This document shows positions 32,401-42,565 of a DNA stretch of 60,000 bases, piece by piece. Positions within the stretch are counted from its first letter, which is position 1; each line of letters starts with the position of its first letter. Location: contig NC_087075.1 in the NCBI RefSeq assembly GCF_026151205.1, positions 15,143,628 to 15,203,627 of the forward strand, in the 5' to 3' direction. The stretch comes from Bolinopsis microptera (lineage: Eukaryota > Ctenophora > Tentaculata > Lobata > Bolinopsidae). A model generated the notes under the pieces. The model made no database searches, had not been told where the DNA came from, and saw nothing but the letters and a program-made list of their open reading frames with translations. The position numbers were made by a program, and so were the translations under genes.

Positions 32401-35400
32401 TCCAAGTACTTAGTACAACTAACAAATGTGTCACTGTGTAGACTATAAAAGCTAACTTAGACGGTAGATTATACCGTACAACTGAACCATGAAATGGCTA
32501 TCCAATCATCACCAACAACCAATCATTATCCAACTTTACAAAAATCTGAAGTAGTTAACGATACAATAAACATCCAAAACAAATGGTAATAACTTAAATA
32601 CTAAAAACATTAAACGTGTTTATACAACAACCAATCAGGTACCACAATTAGCTCACTAACACACCTGCTGGCAAGCTACAGCAACCACAGCAAAAGCCTC
32701 ATTAACCTCTACTCTCTGGAGATCCTCTACACTGATACCCAGGTTCTCTAAACACAGCTCCATAGCTCGTACAGGGGCGATAGGGAACTTTATGGGGGGT
32801 CCTGCACTGTCTGCCATTGCTGGGGGTTAATTATTATAGATATATTGTTAGGGGGTTATAGAGGTTAATTGTTATAGATTAGCAATTAACCAATTACATA
32901 TGTATCTGACTTTAAGACAGTCTCAAAATAGAATTGTATGATTCATTTTTAAAAACAACAAGATTTGTCATCCGATCTTAAGCAGGAATACAACCTTTTT
33001 AAATCATTTTTTAGATAGATTTTTTAGATTAAAAAGAAGAGAAACCCGGACTTGTACTGACTGAGTATCTTAGCTAGAGGTTCCAGCCCCAGTTTGTCCG
33101 CCATATCACGTGACATGAGCACACACGCAGCAGCCCCATCTGATAGTTTACTGCTGTTTGCTGCTGTAATAGTGCCTGCTTTGTCAAACACTGTCCTCAG
33201 TGTCGGGATCTTATCAAACTTTACCTGGGGGGTTTAACTGTTGGAGATATGTTCAGTATAAATTAAATAATATAGTATTAAGTGTGGCAAGTCTTCCTTA
33301 GCGGCAAGTCTTCTCTCAATGTGACAATAAGCGGCCCTATTGAAGGTCACATGTGAAGGCAACATGTGAAGGCAACATGTGAAGGCAACATGTGAAGGCA
33401 ACATGTGACTCTCCAGCTCACTTACTCACATTAGCATACTCAGTGTCATCAGTGACCGTAAGGTCAGGGTTCTTCCTGTTTGGGGTGGGGACTGACACTA
33501 TTTCTGCTCTTAGTACTCCACTCTGAGGATTATATTAAAATAGTCAAAGAGTTGTAATTAACTAATTAATTAATTATTCATACTTCATAACTGCAATGGA
33601 AATATCCAGCAAAATATCCATCCATCAAAACCTTGACGGTGATAGAATAATATTATTCCCTTGTTTTAAACTTACCTGATAAGATATTTCCTTGTGTTTA
33701 CCTGATAAGATATTTCCTTGTGTTTACCTGATAAAATATTTTCTTGTGTTTACCTGATAAGCAGCTGCAGCAGTGTTTTCCTGATAAGATATTTCCTTGT
33801 GTTTACCTGATAAGCAGCTGCAGCAGTGTTGTAACTCCTCACAGTATACTCATCCTGTGTGTCACGTGATATGGACATGGTACTTGCTGTGTCCTCTCCG
33901 CAATGTCCCATGTGTAGCCCGGGTGTGTACGCGTCCGTCAGTCCGTCGTGCAGAATACCGTCCTGGGTAAAGGGACTTTAGTTAGGATAATTCGTTATCT
34001 TTACTTAGTCTTGCTATCTTTACTTACTTCAAGGGCATAATCTGAAGTTTATAAATATTCTACAGCTTACACTCTTGTCTCCTACTACTCTTGTATAATG
34101 TATATAAATTGTTTACACTCTTGTATACATACAAATTTCTCCTACTAAACTAAGGTAAATCAATGGGTATGAGTCATAACTCAAAAGTAGAAAGTTCCTT
34201 ACTACATCTCACATTTTGAAATACCTGGAGAATAGGTAATCAAACACTACGTAATGTTATACGGTGAGAACATCAGTATACTTAACTTATTGCGGTGGAG
34301 AATGCTGTCTACTTTATATTTTATATCACAAATTAACATTGTAGTACGATCTTTAGATTAGATCTTTAGACTAGTTAATGTACTCAGGGTTATGACCATT
34401 ATATAATATACCATATATATATCATAATATATAATATATGTATATCATAATAGCCTATTATGATAATAGGTTTCCGTTTTTGAGCCTAAGTTTGACACGT
34501 GAGATTTTGCTTGTAAGCACATCGCGTGCCAACCAACAAGCAAATACCACGTACAATGTACATTAACAAGCTGAATCACGTATGTTTGTCTACTACCAAC
34601 AAATTCACGAGACTACCATCACTCATACATGTTTAGTTGTTTAGTTGTTTACTGTACATGTAAACAATGTGTAACTATCATGTTATGCTCTTCAAATATG
34701 TAGAGATGAGCTAATAGTTCTGTTTATTGGTCGGTTTGTGCAGACATGCAGACATTGCTAATGTGATCACGTGATATGCCCTTATATGGGTGTAACGTGA
34801 CATTTCCAGTGTTTACATGCCCTTATATGGGTGTAACGTGACATTTCCAGTGTTTACATGACACTTCTAGACTGTTTAGTCTTATGGGAACCTTTGCATG
34901 GTAGAGCACAGCAAGGCCGACCGAGACAAAGCTATTTGTCTATGATACAGAGGGAAGTTGGGACAAACTCTAAGACTAAAAGACTAAAGTTGAACTGTAG
35001 GACAGGGATATATTGAGGGGTTATCGGACTTAGTTCCGACCTAGTAGTAGTAGAACATTGCCAGTGTTTATATGACACATTGACACGTAATATTCACCTT
35101 TACAACTCTGTTTCCGTAAACAGGTGCAGTTCTGTTTTCAAACATTGGAACATTAGACATACTCTCCATACCTCCAGCTACCATGATATCCTGAAATAAT
35201 AATTACATATTATATTTCGTGTATTCCAGCTGTACTAAGACGAATGGGAATTTAGCATAGACTCATCTTCCACCTCAAATGTTTTTAACTGAAAGCAATT
35301 TCATTATTCACACGAACAACTGAATAACATAACATCAGCTAATCCAACTTTTAATCTACTTTAAAAATGAAACTTTGCCTTTTAAAAATATTTCCTTGTG

Positions 35401-37936
35401 TTCAACATACCCTAGCTCCACAAGCGATAGATTGAGCTGCCAACATGATACTCTTCATCCCAGAGGCACACACTTTGTTAATAGTAGTACAAGGGGTCGT
35501 GTCCAGACATCCTGCTCCTGAGAGATAAGAAGTCTGTTAGTAAGTATTTAAGTTAGTCTGTTAGTAAGTCTGTAGGTAAGTAAGTAAATAAGTACGTAAG
35601 TAAGTTTTTAAGTAAGTCTGTAAGTAAGCCTGTAAGTAAGTCTGTAAGTAGTCTGTAAGTTAGTCTGTTAGTAAGTCTGTTAGTAAGTTCGTTAGCATGT
35701 CGGTAAGTAAGTATGTAAGTAAGTCTGTAAGTAGTCTGTAAGTTAGTCTGTTAGTAAGTCTGTTAGTAAGTTCGTTAGCATGTCAGTAAGTGAGTATGTA
35801 AGTAAGTATGTGAGTAAGTCTGTAAGTTTGTAAGTAAGTTTGTAAGTAAGTCTGTAAGTAAGTCTGTAAGTCTGTAAGTAAGCCTGTTAGTAAGTCTGTC
35901 GGTAAGTAAGTAAGTATGTAAGTAAGTATGTGAGTAAGTCTGTAAGTTTGTAAGTAAGTTTGTAAGTAAGTCTGTAAGTCTGTAAGTAAGTCTGTAAGTA
36001 AGTCTGTAAGTCTGTAAGTAAGTCTGTAAGTAAGTCTGTAAGTCTGTAAGTAAGTCTGTAAGTAAGTCTGTAAGTCTGTAAGTAAGCCTGTTAGTAAGTC
36101 TGTCGGTAAGTAAGTAAGTATGTAAGTAAGTATGTGAGTAAGTCTGTAAGTTTGTAAGTAAGTTTGTAAGTAAGTCTGTAAGTCTGTAAGTAAGTCTGTA
36201 AGTAAGTCTGTAAGTCTGTAAGTAAGTCTGTAAGTAAGTCTGTAAGTCTGTAAGTAAGCCTGTAAGTAAGCCTGTTAGTAAGTCTGTCGGTAAGTAAGTA
36301 AGTATGTAAGTAAGTATGTAATTAAGTCTGTAAGTTTATAAGTACGTCTGTAAGTAAGTCTGTAAGTTTGTAAGTTATTCTGTAAGTAAGCCTAAAGTAG
36401 TGTTCTGTATATTGTTCAAAATTGAGGCTCAAATTGGGACACTTAGTACACGACAGAAATGTTAGTAAGATAATGCTGAATAACCGTACTGAGTAAGTGT
36501 GATATTATGTTGACATGACGAAATTTCAACATATCATCAGGAATAAAACATTTCAGGATTTTTTAAATACAGAAAAAACTATAGAATTTTAACAATTTTA
36601 AATGTATGAATAACAAAATAAGAGAAGTAGTTACCAAGCGCAGCTTGTCTTGCGGGAGCTTGTCCCATCCCCGCTGAGAGGACATTACCCATGTACACCT
36701 CCTCTATCTGCTCCGGAGTTATCCCAGCACGCTCTACTGCTGAACTTATTGTTATACTTCCTGGGGAGATGAGAGGAGTTAATATTATACCTGTAGCTGT
36801 GTTTTAATGTAGCTTTGCTATTGTTTATATATATCCAGTAACATCTAAGTATCGAACTAAAGTTTTAAAATGATTCAGATTATTGATAGTTAAACCTACA
36901 TTAATAACAATAATAACACTATTAATATTAATTATAAAATAACGCACCCAGTTTAATAATAACACTAATAATATTAATTATAAAATAACGCACCCAGTTT
37001 GGTAGCAGGAAGGTCTTTAAGCGGGCCCATAAAGCTCCCAAAGGGTGTTCTGGCTGCGCTTACAATAACCACCTCCTGAGATATCACATGTTACAAGCTA
37101 TGTGTGTAACTCTAGTTACACACATAGCGCATGTTTATTTCTTCTTACTAACTTTCTCATTGTTCGGTCTTAGTGAATTGTTCAATTTCAGAGTGAATGA
37201 AACTTTAATTATAAAATAATTATACGAAAGAAATATATTGTGATAATTTAATAGTAAAATGTTCAATAGAGTAGGTACCTATATAGTATATATACTATAT
37301 AGGTACCTACTCTATTGAACATTTTACTATTAAATTATCACAATCTATTTCTTTCGTATAATATATATATTATAAAAGAAATGTAAAATGTTGAAAACAT
37401 GTTGAACACATGTTGAACACGTGTTGAACACATGTTGAACACATGTTGAACAAATGTTGAACACATGTTGAACACATGTTGAACACATGTTGAACACATG
37501 TTGAACACATGTTGAACACATGTTGAACACATGTTGAACACATGTTGAACACATGTTGAACACGTGTTGAACACGTGATGTTGAACACGTGTTGAACACG
37601 TGATGTTGAACACGTGTTGAACACGTGTTGAACACATGTTGAACACATGTTGAACACGTGTTGAACACGTGTTGAACACGTGATGTTGAACACGTGTTGA
37701 ACACGTGATGTTGAACACGTGTTGAACACATGTTGAACACATGTTGAACACATGTTGAACACGTGTTGAACACGTGTTGAACACGTGTTGAACACATGTT
37801 GAACACATGTTGAACACATGTTGAACACATGTTGAACACATGATGTGGACTCACTGCTCACCCTGAGGCCACTTGAAGACTTAAAGCCTCTTGTACAGAT
37901 CCTCTTCATGGAATGTGGGCCCAGCACGCAACGCAT
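29301..37936 (-). CDS. ACAT1: Acetyl-CoA acetyltransferase, mitochondrial (thiolase), 11 exons
   Basis: Minus-strand exons 37862-37936, 36994-37075, 36635-36760, 35411-35517, 35098-35190, 33807-33962, 33430-33522, 33062-33224, 32665-32819, 32106-32181, 29301-29413. Every junction keeps phase. They join to 1239 bases, 412 residues plus stop, near the usual ~427. Residues 1-25 form an Arg/Lys/Ser-rich mitochondrial targeting peptide. Catalysis: nucleophile Cys111 in NKVCASGMK, His370 in GHPIG, Cys398 in CNGGGG, and NEAF in exon 9. Cys-His and His-Cys spacings (259 and 28) equal those of human ACAT1. It reversibly joins two acetyl-CoA into acetoacetyl-CoA and cleaves 2-methylacetoacetyl-CoA in isoleucine breakdown and ketone metabolism. 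The gene looks intact. Confidence 0.96.
29445..31465. repeat. 12-bp minisatellite (GCCGCTTTATAG)n split by a mobile element
   Basis: Left block 29445-29847, right block 31187-31465, same orientation, with GCTGCTTTATAG and GCCGCTTAATG variants. In the last ACAT1 intron, starting about 30 bases upstream of the exon 11 acceptor. Confidence 0.93.
29840..31194. mobile_element. 1.34-kb G/C-tipped inverted-repeat element inserted in a minisatellite
   Basis: Body 29848-31186. Left end G9 then CCAATGGCATAAAATGG; right end CCATTTATGCCATTGG then C9. Flanked by GGCCGCTT (29840-29847, 31187-31194), although that is also a minisatellite unit. Interior: 3-4 copies of GGCATAAAAT at each end, then a large internal inverted repeat in which TTTGAAAAATTTTGACTT- and CTCGTATCGAGAGCTCCC-type blocks recur on both strands. 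No intact gene. Confidence 0.8.
31466..32105. other. Intron 10 of ACAT1, remainder
   Basis: AT-rich, no element recognised. Adjacent intron 9 near 32200-32265 has short GTATAATGTATAATG repeats about 20 bases upstream of the exon 10 acceptor. Confidence 0.5.
32106..32181 (-). CDS. ACAT1: ACAT1 exon 10 (catalytic His)
   Basis: [18 protein letters not shown] with His370. Acceptor TTCATATCAG, donor TCAG|GTAAAT. Confidence 0.96.
32182..32664. other. Intron 9 of ACAT1
   Basis: Apart from the AATGTGCTTGTATAGTGTA duplication at about 32199-32260, no feature seen. Confidence 0.5.
32665..32819 (-). CDS. ACAT1: ACAT1 exon 9 (NEAF motif)
   Basis: [20 protein letters not shown]... and [16 protein letters not shown]; Asn-Glu-Ala-Phe is the thiolase signature. 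Acceptor AACCCCCAG, donor CAG|GTGTGT. Confidence 0.96.
33062..33224 (-). CDS. ACAT1: ACAT1 exon 8
   Basis: Includes [20 protein letters not shown] and SDGAAA, conserved in thiolases. Donor CTCA|GTCAGT, phase 1. Confidence 0.95.
33340..33408. repeat. 13-bp minisatellite (ACATGTGAAGGCA)n
   Basis: About 5 copies in the intron between ACAT1 exons 7 and 8, about 20 bases from the exon 7 donor. Confidence 0.9.
33430..33522 (-). CDS. ACAT1: ACAT1 exon 7
   Basis: [20 protein letters not shown]..., acceptor TATAATCCTCAG, donor AAT|GTGAGT. Confidence 0.95.
33671..33835. repeat. Tandem repeat spanning the ACAT1 exon 6 donor
   Basis: On the minus strand TTATCAG|GTAAACACAAGG (exon end plus donor) occurs about five times with small variants. 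One downstream copy also repeats ACTGCTGCAGCTGCTTATCA from the exon end. Confidence 0.88.
33807..33962 (-). CDS. ACAT1: ACAT1 exon 6
   Basis: [20 protein letters not shown] then CGEDTA...; 52 codons in phase 0. Donor TATCAG|GTAAAC lies in a tandem repeat with several donor copies. Confidence 0.95.
33963..35097. other. Intron 5 of ACAT1
   Basis: Contains a direct duplication of 41 bases (CCCTTATATGGGTGTAACGT...) at about 34770-34858 and AT-rich palindromic runs (ATAATATATA) near 34400-34460. No exon. Confidence 0.55.
35098..35190 (-). CDS. ACAT1: ACAT1 exon 5
   Basis: [17 protein letters not shown]..., the thiolase AGGMESMSN motif. Acceptor TTATTTCAG, donor AAG|GTGAAT. Confidence 0.97.
35411..35517 (-). 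CDS. ACAT1: ACAT1 exon 4 (nucleophile Cys)
   Basis: [20 protein letters not shown]...; Cys111 is the acyl-accepting residue. Acceptor TTATCTCTCAG, donor AGG|GTATGT. Confidence 0.97.
35528..36400. repeat. (AAGT)-based minisatellite next to the ACAT1 exon 4 acceptor
   Basis: About 870 bp of AAGTAAGTCTGT units with a higher-order period. On the minus strand each unit gives CTTACAGACTTA, an acceptor-like CTTACAG. The array ends within about 10 bases of the exon 4 acceptor at 35518. Confidence 0.93.
36635..36760 (-). CDS. ACAT1: ACAT1 exon 3
   Basis: Includes [20 protein letters not shown], conserved in thiolases. Acceptor ATCTCCCCAG, donor CTTG|GTAACT. Confidence 0.96.
36906..37000. repeat. 47-bp tandem duplication carrying the ACAT1 exon 2 donor
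   Basis: AAATAACGCACCCAGTTT occurs at 36936-36953 and 36983-37000. On the minus strand this is AAACTGG|GTGCGTTATTT, the exon 2 end plus donor, so a second donor-like site lies 47 bases downstream. Confidence 0.85.
36994..37075 (-). CDS. ACAT1: ACAT1 exon 2
   Basis: [20 protein letters not shown]..., the canonical thiolase N-terminal strand. Donor CTGG|GTGCGT, duplicated just downstream. Confidence 0.95.
37219..37362. repeat. 144-bp near-perfect palindrome, no spacer
   Basis: Arms 37219-37290 and 37291-37362 are reverse complements with one mismatch (AAATATATTG versus AAATAGATTG when compared on one strand). Centre GTATATATAC. Lies in ACAT1 intron 1 beside the 37385-37842 minisatellite. Confidence 0.92.
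37385..37842. repeat. 11-bp minisatellite (TTGAACACATG)n next to the ACAT1 exon 1 donor
   Basis: About 40 copies with CATG/CGTG variants and occasional 14-bp units (ACACGTGATGTTGA). Ends about 20 bases from the exon 1 donor. Produces spurious open frames on the minus strand in all three phases. Confidence 0.95.
37862..37936 (-). CDS. ACAT1: ACAT1 exon 1 (start, targeting peptide)
   Basis: ATG at 37936-37934; 25 codons [20 protein letters not shown] then SSGLR; donor AGG|GTGAGC in phase 0. Confidence 0.88.
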
Positions 37937-39362
37937 TACTAAAAGCTTTAAAAGTGGAGAGTTAATTTCATATTATAATAATAATTATAATTATATTGGC
38001 AGTATAATAAACCTCTACTGAGGAACTAACAAACTAATTTCTTAGGAAAATATCAGATTTTATTTTATGATTATGAAGAGTTATTTTAGCACAGCAAACT
38101 CTTATTTTTAGAGAATGAGAAAACACAGGAAAACAAACAAATTTTCTGAACAATTTCTTTTATACAACAAATCGTCTTGATAATTGCTGTTTACTCTAGT
38201 AGCAGTGTGTAACTACACCCTGCTACTAGAGTAGTTACACAAGTAATTTATTACATTATTATTTGGACGATAATTTTCATATAATACAGTTAATGACCAA
38301 TTTTATTTTAATGCTTAACATAATATCAAGCAGAAACTCTTTATTGTTACAAGCTCTACTCAACAAACAAAAAACATTTCAGGATATTAAATTTTAAACA
38401 TTTGTTACTACCTGAGCTGAGAGTAGGATTTACATTTTTGCAGGTGTCTTATTAAAGATGTCTGGTACTAGAAAACGATTTTAAACATAATCAGAATACT
38501 TTTAATATCTGAAATCTTATTCACCTATTATATTTTACAAAATCATTTTACAATCAAACTATGCATCGTGCGATAGAATACAACTAAAATGACATCAGCC
38601 TTAGTAATAATAATTGTATCATAAGTAAGAGAGCAGCTGATCTATTAAATGTAAATTATAATTATATGTAAGATAAGCTATATCTAGAAATATGTAATAA
38701 TAAATATTCATAATTATGAACCTATGGTAATTACAAAGTGGAGCAAAATTATTAATTTACCTCAGAAAGTTTATCGTGGAACGCTGAAAATATGATATCC
38801 ATATTTAATGATTCATATTTAAAACTGTTCTTTTGTTCAAGACCAGCATGTTAAAACATATCTTCAAATCTTGTTATTGTCTATTATCCCTTAACCCATT
38901 TCCAAACTATCCAAACTATCCTAAATTTGAGTTCTATGATTTTTTAAAAATAACCTTACTGAATAATGACTTGAAAGTCAGAATTCCATTACGCAATATC
39001 TGGGTTTGGAAATGTTAACAGATTGTTTCTTATTAGATCTTAACCATTATTGAAGTTGAGTCCAGCTTCATAGATTGCTACTTCCAATTTATAAATAGCA
39101 AAAAAGCCAATCCAACATATTGTAAAGGAAAACTGATGAGCATTCTGATATAGGTTAGCAACATTACAAGTTACCATGGCTGCCGTGTAAGTTGCTGCCA
39201 TGTTAGTTGCGATAGTTACCATGTTAGTTGCTATAGTTACTAGATATAGGTTAACAACATATATCTTTATGCTTTTTATACAGTTTAACCACTCACAATT
39301 TAAGCATGGCCGGAGTCACAAAATGATAAACATGGTTACTGATGGTTAATGGAACTGTCTTT
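37937..39362. other. Intergenic region upstream of ACAT1
   Basis: Probable 5' flank of ACAT1. A hairpin (ACTCTAGTAGCAG pairing with CTGCTACTAGAGT, about 38195-38235) is the only structure noted. Open frames at 38833-39018 (+) and 39040-39222 (-) have no support. Confidence 0.45.
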
Positions 39363-39941
39363 TCAAAAAAAATCTGACCGATCAGCACTGGAGGACTTAG
39401 TGTGGGTGATTGATTGCTCTAGCTGGTGGAGCTGTCCAATAAAGCCAATATTTGGGGATATGTCACTCTTGATGGATTTGACAAAAGAGTATGCTTCTTC
39501 AAAAGTCATTTTGTTACGCACCATCATGTAAGCAACAGTTATTGTGACACTTCGTGAGATCCCTGCAAAACAGTACACCAGAACATGACCATAGTTATTA
39601 CGGGCATCATCTATAAAACAGAAGGCTTCTTCAAGGACATCTTTTACATTTTGAGTTGTCTGATCTTTCAGGGGTATTTTCTTATACTTCATACACCCAG
39701 AGGTTTGTATGTTGGGGCTGCTTATACTGGTGTTCAGCAGGTGAGTTATTCCCAGAGATTTTACATCGCCAGCAGCATCAGTTTCGCTTCCAAGGGACAA
39801 GTATGGTGTAATTCTCACGATTGTTGGATTAGGTTTATCTTTAATGAGATCATTGTCACTCAAAGGCTTCAAATTGAGGGATAGAGATCTGCTGAATGTT
39901 CGAGTTCCCATGATTGCTAGGCTCTGGCTTATCAAGACATC
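39363..39941 (-). CDS. Dual-specificity phosphatase (DUSP/MKP-like) exon
   Basis: Open from a 3' splice site (ATTTTGCAG|GATGTC, exon start 39941) to TGA at 39365-39363. The first ATG is at 39911, giving 182 residues; the upstream 10 codons are either coding from a previous exon or 5' untranslated. Domain order matches DSPc: ITPYLSLGSETDA (34-46), LGITHLLN, general acid Asp83 in IPLKDQ, P-loop Cys114-Arg120 in VYCFAGISRS, and PNIGFIGQL near the end. It would remove phosphate from Tyr and Thr/Ser of signalling kinases. The residue before the catalytic Cys is Tyr, not the usual His. No rhodanese/kinase-binding domain in this exon. It could alternatively be an atypical DUSP. Confidence 0.85.
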   Translation of the reverse strand, partial: DVLISQSLAIMGTRTFSRSLSLNLKPLSDNDLIKDKPNPTIVRITPYLSLGSETDAAGDVKSLGITHLLNTSISSPNIQTSGCMKYKKIPLKDQTTQNVKDVLEEAFCFIDDARNNYGHVLVYCFAGISRSVTITVAYMMVRNKMTFEEAYSFVKSIKSDISPNIGFIGQLHQLEQSITHTKSSSADRSDFF

Positions 39942-41290
39942 CTGCAAAATTAAGGGTATTTAAGAAACTATTATCAAAGCTAAAACAGCTAAATATAAGG
40001 GAAAAAGCGTCAAATTCAGATGAGACATTTTAAGACATATTACAAAGCAAAGCAAACATTCTATAAATTAAGAACAATATTATTGATTATATTCAAAAAT
40101 TGATACAGATACAAAATTGAAGGAATAAGGATCAGCTATGTTTTAACCAGAAGTATGCTGCATGTCAGGATCAATTAATCAATGTAAGTTACATGCTGCA
40201 CAACTAAAACCAGTCATCAGCAGAATCAATGATACGAATTATTTATTAAACTGAAAATGTTTTAATTTTAGATTTAGAAGGATTAAAATTTGTAAGGTGT
40301 TTTGTTTAAGGATTTACATTTCGGGTTTTACAATTAAGGGTTCGGAATAATATTTATTAATATTTATTAATACTCATATCATTTACTTTGCAGTCAAAAC
40401 AAGTATATTTATAATTGTATGGATTGGATGTTATCATCTAGCGCTAAAATTTATTTTGGTATTCTTTATTCAGATATTATATATTTATGGATTGATTGTG
40501 TAATCAATGAAACAAGAAATTTCAATGAAACAAGAAAATTAATTTTAGCACATTTTTACAGAATAAAAAGATGTAAAACAATTCATAAAATATAATGCCC
40601 ATTTGGTGTATGACTTTTTGTCCTTGACTGCTGGTTTGGTTTTGGAAGGACAGGTAACTAACGGGGCAAGGAATGCACGTGCCTGGAAGCTTTTGCACAC
40701 ACCGAAACGCTAGTTCAGTTAAGTTTATAGAGACAAGGCTCAGATTAGGACTAGAAGAAAAATTGTAAGCAGACATTAGGGGTTCTGTTTATAGTTGTTA
40801 TTATAGGTTGCAGTCTTGTTGTGACAAAAAGTCTACACTAAAACATTCTTTAGTTTATATTGTGTAGTTCAAGGATATAAAATGCAGCTTCAAGCTTTCA
40901 AGGTGGATATTGGAGAGCTGGCGAAAGATTATGGCCTTTGTATCAATGGTTATAATAAGCTATAAATATCTTAAACTATACAGTGCTAATTAAAATTTCT
41001 TTAAACTTCATTCTCAAATTAGATTTTTTTAAATTCAAAAGTAAATATACAATAATTTTATTAAAACTTTCTCACACATACTTTACTCACAGGACAAGAC
41101 TTGGAAAACAGTAGCCTAGGGTAATTTTAATTGAGATGTGTGTGACCAGCCAGTTATAATGTTTGGGAAATAAGATTTGCGCAGTCAAAATCTTTGACAG
41201 TCCAATCAAGCAGAATTGGTGATAATGAATTGGTGATAAATAATAAAATTGTCTATTCTCAAAATAATTGTCTTCTCTCAATTCAGGTAT
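39942..41290. other. Non-coding stretch upstream of the phosphatase exon
   Basis: AT-rich. May hold an upstream exon or the promoter, but none could be supported. The minus-strand frames at 40522-40776 and 41087-41281 have no recognisable similarity. Confidence 0.4.
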
Positions 41291-41343
41291 CAGACCTCCC
41301 CTGAGGTCTAGACTAAACTAAACTAGACCTCAGGTGAGGCCAT
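41291..41343. repeat. Inverted repeat (hairpin)
   Basis: CTGAGGTCTAG and CTAGACCTCAG flank an 11-base spacer (ACTAAACTAAA); the outer bases pair partly. Confidence 0.7.
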
Positions 41344-41457
41344 ACCAAGAGATCCTTGACAAATTAAATCGGATTTCGATCAAATATGACCTCTCAGCAT
41401 GAAGCAATGAAGTATCCTATCCTGGGGCCTAGGGGTCATTACATATTACGCAGCCAA

Positions 41458-41492
<35 letters not shown>

Positions 41493-42438
41493 GGTTTCCA
41501 AATGATTACAAAGTAAAGTAAAGTAAAGCACCAACATGAACATTAATTATTTATCAAATACAATATTTTATTTTATTTATCAAAAACAATGTCCTATTTT
41601 AAAAACATCCCAGTGGAATAACGATTTATAAAACGCTTCTTTGCCACTGCAATTTGAGAAAAGACAATTTTTTTGAGAAAAGACAATTTTATTATTTATC
41701 ACCAATTCAATACATAATCAATAAATATATATCCGAATAAATTTGATTTAAAATTAAATGGAACAAGTATGCTAGCAGCTAGCGCGCTTGTATTTAATAA
41801 ATATTCACGCTGTTAAAAATGGGTCTTACCACACCGCCACTCACATTAGCACAGTTGGTGAACGGACCCAGGCGCTGTTAAGCTTTTATGAGCCCTGGTT
41901 GACTGCTGAGAGTGGCGACGGGTCTGACATTAATTTTATTTTAGTTTTCCCTATATTCCAATAAAATTTTAGTTTTGAATTAAATGATTTTTATGCGATA
42001 TTTAAGTTGAAGCTGCTTGCAATACATTATTGCTTGAAAATTGTTTAAATATGCTCGCTATAACGCTTAATTTTTAGATACCGTATGTATATGTACACAT
42101 CAGCTCATAATACTAAATAACAATAATAAATAAATTAAAAGCATGAAGAAACATGGGAGAAACATTCTAGCAATAAATTAAAAATCGGAAAAATCACTCA
42201 TTGGATGAAATTACAAAATGTAAGTGCATAATATGGCAACTTAACTTCAGCTAAGGCTTTTAGCCAATAAACATTCCTGGTTCAGATGTGATATATGAAC
42301 AATGAAGTGTTTGTCAGGTTCAGGTTTAAATCGCATGTTGCAGCGGATTGTAAGGTCTTAATCCCCTGATTAAAATTATGCATGTTCTGAGTTGGTTTTC
42401 TTATCACTCATAAGGAAAAAAAAAAGAAAAAAAAAAAA
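41344..42438. other. Intergenic stretch with a 34-base G homopolymer
   Basis: G run at 41458-41491, then (AAAGT)n at about 41512-41528, complementary to the ACTTT tail of the LINE at 43809-43845. A GC-richer block at 41820-41935 (CCGCCACTC...GAGAGTGGCG) can fold but matches no RNA I know. Confidence 0.5.
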
Positions 42439-42555
42439 GGGGGGGGACCCCCAACCCATGTAGCTGATACACCTCACAGCAAGTAGACCAAAGTGGCTCT
42501 TGCTTGTGAAGGGTGTATCAACGACCCGCCGAGGCGGTGGGTTGGGAGTCCCCCC
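42439..42555. repeat. 117-bp G/C-tipped hairpin element at the 5' break of a LINE
   Basis: Starts G8-ACCCCCAACCCA and ends TGGGTTGGGAGTCCCCCC: an 18-bp terminal inverted repeat with one mismatch. Inner parts also pair (GATACACC with GGTGTATC). Preceded by an A-rich run (42416-42438), directly upstream of truncated LINE coding sequence. No target duplication seen. Confidence 0.65.
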
Positions 42556-42565
42556 TGGGATCATT

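Noticed and set aside
37338-37936. Three overlapping minus-strand frames of [10 protein letters not shown]-type repeats
   Set aside because: 11-bp minisatellite; only the first 25 codons of one (37862-37936) are ACAT1 exon 1.
40522-40776. Minus-strand 84-codon frame with a hydrophobic end
   Set aside because: No similarity, no splice context; AT-rich DNA gives such frames by chance.
41820-41935. Structured RNA gene (snRNA or spliced-leader RNA)
   Set aside because: A pairing CCGCCACTC/GAGTGGCG exists but no known sequence landmarks, promoter or terminator.
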